Below, in pieces: positions 38,866 to 50,995 of a stretch of DNA of 64,000 nt. Below the pieces are notes generated by a model. That model did not search any database and was not told the DNA's origin. It saw only the letters and a program-made list of their open reading frames with translations. The DNA is from Zeugodacus cucurbitae (Eukaryota > Arthropoda > Insecta > Diptera > Tephritidae), in contig NC_071667.1 in the NCBI RefSeq assembly GCF_028554725.1, positions 74,012,001 to 74,076,000 of the forward strand, written 5' to 3'. The position numbers were made by a program, and so were the translations under genes. Numbering within the stretch: the stretch's first letter is position 1; each line of letters starts with the position of its first letter.

Positions 38866-39847
38866 AAAGTAATTTTACTACACATTGGCCAAATCACATA
38901 CATATTTGACATCTTGAACCATTCAGCTGTTGCTTCGTACTTGATTCCAACATCAGTTGCCTGATTCAAAGAAATAACGGCACATGATCAATAAAAGTGT
39001 GCCACTGATGTCATCAGCACCGAAAAAATGCAACCGACCACGGCTAAATTAAAAACGTTGATGACACTAATGCACCACTTAGACGTTAATGATGAAGAAA
39101 ATATAAGAAACTGAATGAAGAGAAAGGAACCTAAGAAAGAACAGTCAGCCAAAACTGACTTACCACGGGCTGCGCGCAAACTAAGACGCAATAACAATAC
39201 ATACAGACAACATGAGGCCGTAATGATGGCATGTGCTCTGCACTGAGTGAAGTAACTAAGGAAAACAACAACAACGCCTAAATGGAAAAAACTTAAACTA
39301 ATAGGTTAGCGGTTGCAAGTATATTGGCTGGTAGGCAATTTGTGCCACGAAATAAATTCTCCAAGCTCATACGCTGAGCTGTCAAATGTTGACCACGAAC
39401 GTAGCAAGCCTATATGAACATAACAGTTAAATGATGAGCTGTCATGTGTTGCAAGCATAAGAAGCGCAAAATACACGAAAAAAAGAAGAAGACAGAGGAA
39501 AGAGGAAAGAAGCGGCACTAGTTGCCTGCCTCCTAAACAAGCGACTCGCTAATAAATTCACTGAGTTGCACTGCGAACAACAACTTCAACAAGATTGTAT
39601 AACTTAGCCAACAGTTGCTAGCACTTTTGTTGTACTAAATAATTTTGCTACTTGTTAAAGAGCGGAGCTTCAACACCAAAAATTGGTGGTTACTAGCTCT
39701 AAGTTGCATCTTTAAAAAAAAACAAAAAAAAAAAAATTCAACACATGTTGCAAAGGCTATACATGCAGCTCTCTCTCACTTTGTTCCATCAAAACACGAA
39801 TTTAATTCTATTAATTTTATTTTCTGTATTTTTTCTTCATGCCAAAC

Positions 39848-39881
39848 GCAACGACCAATTGCAACGACCAATTGCAACGAC
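39848..39881. repeat. 13-bp tandem repeat, 2.6 copies
   Basis: Unit GCAACGACCAATT is repeated twice perfectly, then GCAACGAC. Confidence 0.85.
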
Positions 39882-42800
39882 GCCTCATAAAGCAGCACAA
39901 TCTTTCTTTCTCCATTATCTGCAGTTTTATTTATTTTTCCCCTCCAATTTTAAATCATTATTAACAGGCTGCAACATTTAATTACAAGCCGAAATGTTGC
40001 AACTGTAGAACTTTAGCAAAAATAACAACAACAAAAATATATACTCAAACTATCTTCTTTTGCTCTCAAACGGTAAGTGTCTGCCCTTTGGCTTTGCTTG
40101 CGCTGAGATGTTGCGCCGAGAAGCCAACCGCATGCCGGTGTTACGTGCAACTTTTCATGAGCCAACGGTAAACAGCAGAAGTGGCACAACGGTATAGAAT
40201 TAAATGCGCGATTTTACAAACCAAAAAATCTGATCATAAAATAAAATGGCTGAATGGAGAGGTAGCACCTTTGGTTGAGATACACTTCGTTTGCGGAACT
40301 ATTTTTAACTTTATTATAATATAAACACAATTTGGAATTAAAATGATTTTCGATTTTATTATATTTTTGAGAATTTTTTTGGAAAACAAGTTAAATACAA
40401 ATCGCTTTGAAAATATTTCTTTTTGACAAAAAAGCAGTATCCTCTCTAACTTTTGAAGCGGTAACCCAAATAATCCATTCTATTTCTAACTGTTCTCAAA
40501 TTATAAGCCAATTAGACAAAGAATATTCCAACTTCAGGCTACTGAAAAAAATAGACACACACCCATACAAATGTAAAAATATCTCAGCCTATACCCCATA
40601 CTTAATACTTTCTAAACATTTTACGCCAACGATTATATTTAATATGCAATTCTAAGATTTCAATCTAAGTGCAACTTTATCGCGCTTTGCCTCGTTTGCG
40701 CGCATTACGTGTTGCATGCCGCTTGACACACATCGCCAGCACCGACGGTGAATGTCTTCGTAACAGCAAAAGCGCCAGCTGCAACTTTCTGCGCGTCAGC
40801 CACGCTCTGTTCCCAATTTGGTTCTTGGCAATGCAGCAGCCAGTGGAGCCAATGGTAAACCGTTATGCGCGCTTTTACTCTGTTGTTTTACACGTGCGAA
40901 TCGTTGCCAAAAGGAAAAGCAGTCGAAAAGCAAGTAACAGTAAGCGAAACAGTGGCAATGATGGCGGGATGCGCTCTGCGATGGCGGCGGCTGTCGGCCA
41001 AGACAGGATGCCGCATTTGTTGTGTCTCGCGCCCTTCATTTTTGTGACACTTTTGTTGCACATGCTTGTTAGTTCTGGCATCTTTTTTGCTGCTTTTATT
41101 GTTTTTGTGATTGTTGTTTTTGTATGTGGTAGCATTTGCTGCCGTGTGCGATGCCACAGTTTATCCAACATCCGCCACTCGCCGGCTTACCTTTCATTGT
41201 CTTAAATTGTTGTTAGGTTATTTGTTATTGTTTTTGTTTATTTCGTACTCCTCTCTAACTGTGCTCCCTAACTCTGCTGGCGCATTTCAGCTGTTTACGC
41301 TTGATTTTACAGCAGATACGGTAATTTCGATGGTAAATGCACACTGCAGCAGCAACATTGTATTTGTGGCAACCTCTGTGCTGCTTTCTTTGCACTTTGT
41401 TGCTATTGTAATGCTTTTTCTTTTTGATTTATGTTCATACACTCATAAACTAAGGACCCTATGGTGCACCGGATCTTAATTCATACGATGTTTGTATGTA
41501 TAAGAATGTGAGAAGCGTGTCTTCCAGTGAAGGAAACCTATAATTTTACAACAGAAACCTCGTTTAAAGTTATGAGCTTCTAAGTTACAAGGTACTAGTC
41601 CTTGGCTGATCCTAAATTCACTAGTTTCACTCTGAGTGCTTTTTTCCTCACCTCGACCTCACAATCGCTCCCTATCAATGAAACAGTTTATTTATTTAAG
41701 GTGACATTTGCAAAAACGAGTATTGAACGGCGTGACCCTGACAATCAAAAACGCTGCGCTATTTTCCCCCGATTTTTGGTCACTAGCCGGCCGGATATAG
41801 TAAATATTGAAGCCTTTATACGCCGACACACACATTCCTCCACTTTTTTTATAGATTCTTAAATTTATACCACTATTATTTTGTTGCTATTATTTTTGTT
41901 GTCACAACATTGTATGAGTCTTCGCTTTTGCAGCACAATCGTATTTATGCACCCAAAATGGGTTGCCACTCTTGACCATATTCGGTGTGTGGCATATCTT
42001 TGAATACAAATAACATTTTGCAGAGCAAAGGCTTACAAAAACATTAACAATAACACACATAGCAACAACAACAGCAAGTAATAGCAAAGAACAGCGTTGG
42101 CATTACAATGCTCGCGCTGAGTGGCATTAACGATTAGCAATGCAACAACAACAGCTTAAGCAAAGAACAGCGCAAAAAATGCCTTTGAATTCACCGTTTC
42201 ATGGGTGAAGTTGCATTAATGCGAAATGCAAAGTGGCTGGCAATAACGATTTGCTGTATAATCGCTAGATCATAAGTTGAAGAGCAAAAGTGCAGTGGAA
42301 TATTGAAAAAAAAAAATAATGCCAAAAACAACAACAAAACAAAAGCAAAGAACATTTATATGAAAAATTCTAAAACGATAAAAACACAAAATTTAAAGGT
42401 ACAGATATAAAAACGTTTAAATACAGGGTGCTGAAAAAGTATTTGTTCTGAACTATAGTTGGAAGTGAATGTAGCCTATAGAAATGGTTCGAAGTTAAAG
42501 AGAATCATAAAAACGCCTGTTAATAAGCGAGACTTTTTATAATTTAATTATTTTTTATTAATTTTTTCAATTGTGTCTTATAGATTTACACATACTTCCA
42601 CACATACATATATGTATATAAAGTAAAGACATGTCTTTATTTAGCCACCCAACCGGTTAGCATAAGCTACAAGTGTCTTAGTTTTTTTTCGGTGCAATTT
42701 GTTTCTTATTGTTTATTTCAAACCATTTATTGGCCTTTGACAGGGTTCGTAATGTATGTACGTAATTGTCGTAAATAATTCATGCAACATTTTCTTAATT

Positions 42801-43605
42801 GTTTGTGAACTAGTTTACTGTATTAGACAGACAGTTATGTATTTGTGTATTAGCAGTAGCTAACGCATTACTTCATTCAAGTAAACCCAAAAGGCAAAAA
42901 ATACTTTATTTTCAAATACAAGCCAATGGTATAGATATGCACTATGTCAGTTAGAAACATAACAATATATGTGTATAGCGATTTATTTCAACGATTTGTA
43001 CTTGAAAATTCTCACGAATCACAACCACCATTAAGTGGCGATTGTATTGTCCTTGAAAGCATATGAAAATAAATAATCACTAGACAGATATACAAATTTT
43101 TTTTAATATTCTTTGTGTATTTTCTAGGGCAAGAATTTTCAAGGCGTGAACTTTCTCATATTGTAAACAGGTTGATATAAAAATGATAATATAAATTAAA
43201 TAAAGTAATAAATTAGTTAAAAGAACATTTTTAGAAAATAAAAATTTTTTAATGGAAAATATGATTTTTTGAAAACTTTTTCACATTTGGTGTATTTACT
43301 TCATTCAAGTAGCCGAAAGCATAGCATTAAAACATATCTTTCTTATTTGAAGACTCTAAAAATATATTTAGTAGGGACTTTACCATATTAGATCAATCAA
43401 ATTTGACATATACGAAGAAAAATGTATTATTTTTAAAATTTTCTGCCGGAACATTTCTCTTCTTTTACCGTACACATTTCAATTCGATTAATATTATTTG
43501 ATTATTTCCTTTGCAAACTTTAGTTATAATAAATTATATTTTTAATTTAACATAATTTCATTATTTATAAATTATTTTTTTTTTTTTTTTTCTTTTAAAT
43601 TTTAG

Positions 43606-43759
43606 CCACACAATGTTAACGCCATACATTTCTCATCGAAGTGCAGCAGCAAGCACTGCGCGCTCGCTATTTTTATTGCTGCTTCTCAGTTCAAATCACA
43701 GCTTTGCGAAATGGGACAAACAAATGTTATATTGGATATTGAAGATAGTCGCGGCGATT
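43606..43759 (+). CDS. Cad99C: Cadherin-99C-like protocadherin, N-terminal exon (frame broken)
   Basis: A T-rich tract and TTTTAG acceptor precede this exon; a GTAAGT donor follows at 43760. The ATG at 43613 (context CACAATG) opens a fine signal peptide with core SLFLLLLLSSN. The conserved start of the mature protein, CEMGQTNVILDIEDSRGD, follows in another frame from 43705. One base added between about 43690 and 43705 would join them. Read from the acceptor in the mature frame there is no initiator Met before this segment. From memory of the family, the segment resembles the N-terminus of fly Cad99C, the PCDH15 relative that shapes apical microvilli. The exon ends in phase 1 (GAT-T), matching the next exon. 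Assignment rests on remembered similarity. The break may be an assembly error, an allele defect or a pseudogene. Confidence 0.7.
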
Positions 43760-46700
43760 GTAAGTAGAACTTTACACTAATAAAAATTTAAATAAAAATA
43801 CAAAACGTTCAAGTTATTCTACTAAAATAATTTTAGATAATATATATAGAAACTAATATGGACTTTAGATAAATAACACAGATAGATAAATCACCTAAAT
43901 ATTAAAGTTTCCAATAAAAAAATATTCCCTAACCTTTTTCTAAGCTTTCCTTAATTATTTCCTGGTATTTAGGCCATTTGAAAAATGCTTTCTACCTAAC
44001 TATAAAAAGGCTCACTTTTCCTTTTCATTAAAAACTTAATTACACCTTTGATTTCTATATTTGCACATCGTCAGCTTAATTGTAGTGACCATTTCGCACA
44101 TTTATCTAAAATTGATGATTGCAATCAGCTTTGTAGGCCAGTCATTAAAATCTGAGAAAGCAGAAGCCCACTACAGATGTGTGATACCTAAAAATAAAGA
44201 CAGGACTATATGTTAATTCAGGTTTTCACCAGCATATATACGCTACACCTTTATTTATTTCTAGCGATTTGCAGGGTTAATTAAATTTACCAGCGAATGC
44301 TACCCACTGTTATGCTGCTAACAACAACATTTTTGCATACCACAGCTTGCTGCGCTGCACCGCCTATATGAGGCGACTTCCCCTAGTAATATAATTAAAT
44401 GACTGCCATTTTTCTTCATCACTTGACTGACTAGACAGTGCAGATACGGCTTGCATATAATAACTAACCAGCTAACAAATATTTATAAATCGTTTGCTTG
44501 TTTTATGGCTGAGTTTCTGCTTTTTTCGAATTACTTTCCTTTATCGCCTGATCCCATCAATATATATGCAAACACATGGCACCTTTTTTTTCGTAGGGCT
44601 AACAAGCATCATTAATCAAAGTGGCATTGCAATATAATGCATGTGTGGGTCGATATCTGCCACAATCCACGGCAACAACTTGCACTTAACCACTCGTATG
44701 TTGCAAGTACTTGTGCGATTTACTTAGTGGCAAGCTGTGGTCAAACAACACTTTTCATAATAGTCATAATCAAATACATAATCGTAAAAGGTGTATAATT
44801 TTCCATCAACGAGAGTATAACTCTTTAACCTAGGTCTTTTGTTAATCGAAAAAAAATGTGAAGTATACGCCCTGGCGGACGCACAGCGAAGGGCCGCCGC
44901 AAATATAATCGCACAAAATCAATGCAGCCATTGCAACTGGAGCAATTTCGCACTGCAAAAAATGAACTTAAAGCACATATGCAATTTGCAACATGCTGCA
45001 GCAACAACAAAAACAAAAGCAGCAGTTACTACTTCGTCTTGAAATTAGTTGTTGAGTTGGCGTAGTCGCCTTGCCACTATATTTGGCTGCCAATAAATGA
45101 ATCAGTTTCATGGCTATTTCAACAAGTAAAACAACAACAAAAATTACAATAATAACAAAGCGAATGCATAAAAGCGATGCAAAAATATGGCAACATAAAT
45201 GTTTATATATGCTGATGATGACGCGTTGCTAGTTCTTGGCGATATTGGAACAACAAAAATAGAGGCAGCTACATTAAGTTGCACGTGACGCCATTTAAAG
45301 GCGTCTACCAATTCGCCGCAATTGCTAACATACAAACACACGCTAATGGCTGCGCTCATAAGTATTCTTCTTCTGCTCACACACAATCACATCACCTTCT
45401 TTGTGTTGTTTATCGTCTGCATCTCGTGTTGCAAGTGGCCAAGTGTTGTATGTTCCAAGTATGTCTTGTATGTTGTAGATTATGTGCGTGCCACTGCTAG
45501 CACTATTATTAAAGTGTTCTGACTGTTCATTGTTGTTGTTTGTTTCACTGTAGCGATTGTGTTGCGATATCAAAAGCAGTGCAATTTACTTTTATGCGCC
45601 TGCCACTTCATTGTGGCAGTTGAAAGCACATAGAAATAAAACTCATTAAACGCATCTAGTCAAAGTATTATGTCTCTTCGCTTTTTCTGCGCTTCTTCAT
45701 TCTCTTGGTGAGTCTTTGTGGTTGATGCTGTCATATCCTGCAGCTATTTTACTTGCCAATTGAAGATGTGGCTTTTGTAGTTCTGTGGCACAGTGTTTTG
45801 TGTATATAGTTTTGTGTAGAATTCTTTGATATTTTTATATTTGAAGTAATAGAGAATATTTGGAAACCAGATTTTTTGAGAGCGCTAATAACAAGAAATA
45901 AGCTCAACAAAAAAAATACAAATTAACACAAAGACGTCATAAATTTTTACTTATTTATAATTTTATACGGACAGTTTTCTGCAAAATATTGGTTACAATT
46001 AGGCGCGTCGTTCAATAATAAGCTATTTTTAGCAAAGTCGCACACCATGTATAGTGTGAATAAAATATTAGATTCTTAAAAAGACTTTCGATTCTCAAAA
46101 TGAAATGAAAGAATATAACATTTTCTCAAAATTCCACGCAACTCACTTTCGTTCACCCAAACTAAACCACGGTGCCCAGCTGCTTCCTCGCTATTCAAGT
46201 CCTTTTCTTAACTTTTTGTTGTATTTTTTGATGTTTTTGTTTGGCGCACAACACCAAACATTTGCGGTTTGTCGGTTTTATTAACAAAGAGAAATCGTTT
46301 TTAAACAATACTTTGATTGTTATGCCATTGTTGAGTGCTACAAGTAGATATCGGCAAAATGTAAAATCAACCAACAACAACAATAACAGAAAAATGCTGC
46401 TCACAGGTATACAAAGTCATAGCAGGCAGCTATGCCAACCCAACGCATCAGCGTTGAGATCTTCAAATTTATTACAAGTATTAGTTACATACATATCTGC
46501 GCATCCACACACAAATACACATATGGACACCCAGCATTACAGTACATTTGTGCAGCGCTGATATTCGCATTGCGTCTTTCCATTTTCATGTTGTCTTCCT
46601 CTTTGGCCATTACAATGGAAAATTGAATAAGCCATCGGCGATGAAATGAAAAATATTGGCGTGATTGCAGTTAAATTAACAATCGAGTTTATAGGGTTTG

Positions 46701-47884
46701 CCACCAAACAGACACAGAATCATACAAACATACATTCTTGCATATATAAATACGCACGTGTTGTTGTTGTTACTCTGCCACATAGTAATAGCTAGTTGTT
46801 GCAAACGAAAACAATTGCGATAAGCGATAAACGCTTCGATTGCCATTTGCAGCAGCAACAAACACATACAACTATTTCTCTTCCTTCATTCTTCGTGGAA
46901 TTTGCTTTGGCATCTCTCTCTCTCGACCCATATTGGCGCCCCACACCGCATTCGCTGCCGTGGGCTATTTTAAACAAACGCACTACAAACTGGGAGGTAT
47001 TTACTTTTTCATTGTTTGCAAAGGGAAATTGATACCATTTTTCACTTTTTGTTTATATTGATGCATTCCCTCTTTATTTATCGCCTTGTTGGCTGGCACT
47101 TTCATATTAGTTGAAGTTGTAAATATGTAAATAGAGAGATTCCCAATGAAAGATGTAGATAAGGTTGCTTGAACCGCAAATTAAAAAAAAAATACTAAGG
47201 AGATTGTATGCCATTAGCTAATTTCAAAAACTTCCAATGGTAAATCTCATAGAGCACCAGAAGATAGTATTTTCTGAATCCAGTAGTTGTGTGTTTCACT
47301 AGTTCACAAATGGTATCTCTACATATTTTGTCTTCGTTTTTTTTATCTTTTCTACACTACACCTCTATAATATAAGTTAAACCAAGTTTCCACAAATGTT
47401 CATGTAATAAATAATGTTCGATATATTGTCTTCGTTTCTCGGTTCCTTTGTGCGCTGACATTGTCATTTGGTGCGCCCATAAATATGCGTTGCTCGTCGC
47501 CGGCAACAGTGTCCTGGTTGCACACACTCCTCGCGGACTACTGAACATGAAAGTGAACTCCATGCGTTGCAGTTACAACGAATGTGCCGCATTAAATTAC
47601 ACAATGTGCACCAGCGAGTCGAACGGTTGTGACGGCACAGATATTATTATTGCAGTAAATGGTGAAGTGACTTGGGTTACAATCAGACAATTACTTTGTC
47701 TCCATGTACACAAATATACTGCAAGTATCGGCGAAATGCATAAATAAGGCATTCCAAAGTGCCAAGAGTTCGATGTGAACCTCTGAAATACAAAATTGTT
47801 GGCGGTTGCGAATAATTGCAATGATTTTGATATAAAGTTGCAATTTGTTGGTGCGTTGTAAGTAATTGGTATCTGGTACCGTAT

Positions 47885-47900
47885 CCTAAATGTAGGCAAC
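47885..47900 (+). repeat. Solo copy of the CCTAAATGTAGGC family
   Basis: CCTAAATGTAGGCAAC, identical over 16 bases to the left arm of the hairpin at 14956. No second arm is visible nearby. Confidence 0.65.
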
Positions 47901-49042
47901 GTATATCTTATATACTTCTAGGTTCATGTTCATCGAAGACGCGCACCAGAATTTTACTGCATTTTCAAAGTTTGTCAGTCAATAGTTTTACTTTTAAATA
48001 TTCTTCCGCAAAAAATCTTACAGTGGAATCACCAAAATTGGAAAAAAACTTTCACTCCCATCACAAAGGCTAACCCATCTGAACGTTGGTCTGTCGAGTG
48101 CCATAAAAATCGTCCGAATGCGCCCACACCCATAAGTTCTTAGTTGAGCGGTGAGTGATCACTAATTTATGACGCCTGCAAAACTGTTTATTGAGCAGAC
48201 AACTCTCTTTCGCCAGACAACAAATGTTCCGGAGCCCCAACACAAAGCACATGGGCCTTCCACGGCATCATTTCTTGTAGGTTCTAAACTACGGAAGTGT
48301 CAGTTAATGAGTACCGCGCTGGCAGCCGTACCTTACTGCAGCGACCGCCATCGGTGTGGAGACGCCACCGTTTGTTCTACCATTACTTTTTGCTAACGTC
48401 ATTGTCATTAGGCGCTTTCGCGCGCAAGATACATGCCAGGTTGTACTCTGCCTTGCTAAGCTGCGAATCAGCGCCCGACTCTCCAGAGCCGGCTCTCGGT
48501 TGGGCAGCCAAGTTACTGTCCTCACCGTCCACTCGCGCTGTCTTCTTATAGTTCGTTGAGCTTAATTGTTCTACCGTCGATTGCCGGCGTTGTATGTTGC
48601 ACCAGTGTCATAGTAATGAAAATTAAGTAAGAGTTAAATTTAAAACTAAAAAGTTGCATATCACCGTAATTGCTTCGGCAGCGGTAGTGATCTTTTGAAT
48701 GCAATTCATCTCACACATGAGCATGCATGATGTGTCAGTCGAAAAGATATAAATATTTCCGTTGTCTCACCACAGGGTTCTGTGACTGAAGATGTTCTGA
48801 GTTTTACTAAGTGACGCCATACATCTTCAGTTTTGCCAGTGCAGCTTATTAAATACCATGGACGTAATTAGAAACAATGATAATTTGTCCGTTCTCCATT
48901 GTAAAATGTGCTTCATATACATATATTCACTTTATTCTTACAAACAGGTTATTAAGGCTCTTAATCAATCTTTATAAATTAGTCCTATTTTGGATGCTGT
49001 ATCGTTGTTTATTTCAATTTTGCGACCTCAACTTGGCTTTTC

Positions 49043-49256
49043 GAACTTTTGTTTTAGTTTGGTGAGCTTTCAATACATTTTATTAAACTTCCATAGCGTT
49101 TTATTGAGCTTTCATTTCATTTCACTGAACTTTTATTATAATTTCTATAGTTTTAGTTTCATTATAACTTATTAAGCTTTGGTTGTGTTTCATTGAGCTT
49201 TCATTGTAGCTTATGTGCTTTCCCTATAGTTTACTGAGCTTTCATCGAAGCTTTGT
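49043..49256. repeat. Degenerate 21-bp minisatellite
   Basis: About ten diverged units with consensus near GAGCTTTCATTxxATTTxATT follow one another at 21-base spacing, for example at 49043, 49064, 49085 and 49106. The RTE copy 3 insertion lies about 30 bases downstream. Confidence 0.75.
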
Positions 49257-49272
49257 TTATTTAATATAAAGT

Positions 49273-49284
49273 AATAATATAAAT
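49273..49284. repeat. Left target-site duplication of RTE copy 3
   Basis: AATAATATAAAT here and at 50984-50995, exactly flanking the element. Confidence 0.9.
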
Positions 49285-50956
49285 CTCCTGTAGGACCCCC
49301 AGCGGTGATCTAGTGGTTGATGACCAGAGTATACTGTGTTTGTGGAGGGAACACTTCTCCAGCCTGCTGAATGGCAGTGAAAGTACAACACCAGGAGATG
49401 GCGAACCCGATTCCCCAATCGACGACGATGGAACAGATGTTCCATTGCCCGACCGTGAAGAAATTAGAATAGCAATTACCCGCTTGAAGAACAACAAGGC
49501 GGCGGGGGCCGATGGATTGCCGGCCGAGCTATTCAAATACGGCGGCGAAGAGCTGATAAGGTGCATGCATCAGCTTCTTTGCAGAATATGGTCGGAAGAA
49601 AGCATGCCTGACGATTGGAATCTCAGTGTACTCTGCCCAATCCACAAAAAGGGAGACCCCACAATCTGCGCCAACTATCGTGGGATAAGCCTCCTTAACA
49701 TCGCTTATAAGGTTCTATCGAGCGTACTGTGTGAAAGACTAAAGCCCACCGTCAACAAACTGATTGGACCTTATCAGTGTGGCTTTAGACCTGGAAAATC
49801 AACAACTGACCAGATATTCACCATGCGCCAAATCTTGGAGAAGACCCGTGAAAAAAGGATCGACACACACCATCTATTTGTCGACTTTAAAGCTGCTTTC
49901 GACAGCACGAAAAGGAGCTGCCTTTATGCCGCGATGTCTGAATTTGGTATCCCCGCAAAACTAATACGGCTGTGTAAGTTGACGTTGAGCAACACCAAAA
50001 GCTCCGTCAGGATCGGGAAGGACCTCTCCGAGCCGTTCGATACCAAACGAGGTTTCAGACAAGGTGACTCGCTATCGTGCGACTTCTTTAACTTGATGCT
50101 GGAGAAAATTATAAGAGCTGCAGAGCTAAATAGAGAAGGTACAATCTTCTACAAGAGTGTACAGCTCCTGGCGTACGCCGATGATATTGATATCATCGGA
50201 AACAACACCCGCGCCGTTAGTTCTGCTTTTTCCCGCCTGGATAAGGAAGCGAAGCGAATGGGTCTGGTGGTGAACGAGGACAAGACGAAATATCTCCTGT
50301 CATCAAACAAACAGTCAGCGCATTCGCGTCTTGGCTCCCACGTCACTGTTGACAGTCATAACTTTGAAGTTGTAGATAATTTCGTATACCTAGGAACCAA
50401 CATTAACACCGATAATAATGTCAGCCTTGAAATCCAACGCAGAATCACTCTTGCCAACAGGTGCTACTATGGACTGAGTAGGCAATTGAAAAGTAAAGTC
50501 CTCTCTCGACGAACAAAAACTAAACTCTACAAGTCCCTCATCATTCCCGTCCTACTTTATGGTGCAGAAGCGTGGACGGTGTCAACATCCGATGAGACGA
50601 CACTAGGAGTTTTCGAGAGAAAGGTTTTGCGGAAGATTTACGGTCCCTTAAACATTGGCAACGGCGAATACCGCAGAAGATGGAATGATGAGCTGCATGT
50701 GTTGTTCGACGACATAGACATAGTCCAGCGAATAAAAAGACAGCGGCTACGCTGGCTGGGTCATGTTGTTCGAATGGATGAAAGTGCCCCAGCTCTGAAA
50801 GTTTTCGGTGGAAGCCGAGGAAGAGGGAGACCTCCACTCCGATGGAAGGACCAGGTGGAGAAGGACCTGTCTTCACTTGGTATTACCAATTGGCGCCAAA
50901 CCGCCAAAAGGAGAGATGCGTGGCGCACTGTTGTGGACTCGGCTATAACCGCGTAA
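49285..50956 (+). CDS. RTE reverse transcriptase ORF, truncated, open to its stop
   Basis: The coding frame is open from the truncated element edge; the nearest Met is at 49313 (547 codons). It carries NKAAGADG, FVDFKAAFDS, FRQGDSLS and YADD. It differs from copy 2 by only a few substitutions (for example CRIWS for CEIWS and ELHVL for ELYVL) and by a 15-base in-frame deletion near 50806 that removes five residues (DAVPA) before GGSRGRGRPPL. The catalytic core appears intact, but the missing endonuclease makes it non-autonomous. Confidence 0.9.
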
Positions 50957-50983
50957 GCGGTTTCTACGCCAGTTAAGAAGAAG
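49285..50983 (+). mobile_element. RTE-clade retrotransposon, copy 3 (5'-truncated)
   Basis: It is bounded by a perfect 12-bp duplication and ends with the GAA-type tail shared with the other copies. The 5' truncation falls at a point matching about residue 79 of the copy-2 frame, so only the reverse transcriptase and C-terminal part remain. It lies in sense orientation in the intron between the first two cadherin exons. Confidence 0.93.
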
Positions 50984-50995
50984 AATAATATAAAT
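50984..50995. repeat. Right target-site duplication of RTE copy 3
   Basis: Second copy of AATAATATAAAT, following the AAGAAG tail. Confidence 0.9.

Larger units (their letters stand above)
33402..43605 (+). other. Putative first intron, right part
   Basis: AT-rich non-coding DNA with TTG tracts and small repeats, listed separately at 35693, 38846 and 39848. Frames such as 38033-38599 and 40669-41205 are long but hydrophobic or arginine-rich readings of repeats, with no domain. The last 35 bases are a strong T-rich tract leading to the TTTTAG acceptor at 43601-43605. Confidence 0.45.
43760..49272 (+). other. Cadherin intron, left part
   Basis: Non-coding sequence between the first two recognised cadherin exons. 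A solo inverted-repeat-family copy (47885) and a 21-bp minisatellite (49043) are listed separately. A GC-richer patch at 48290-48560 has open frames in several registers but no recognised protein. Confidence 0.6.

Noticed and set aside
40669..41205. 178-codon frame with basic and hydrophobic parts
   Set aside because: Several frames are open over the same DNA on both strands, which is typical of chance in stop-poor sequence; no domain.
42425..42455. CAGGGTG...AAAAAGTATTTGTTC resembling a transposon end
   Set aside because: No matching inverted end or target duplication found nearby.
47448..47899. Overlapping 99- and 100-codon frames on opposite strands
   Set aside because: No recognisable domain in either. 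The minus-strand frame begins inside the dispersed CCTAAATGTAGGC repeat.
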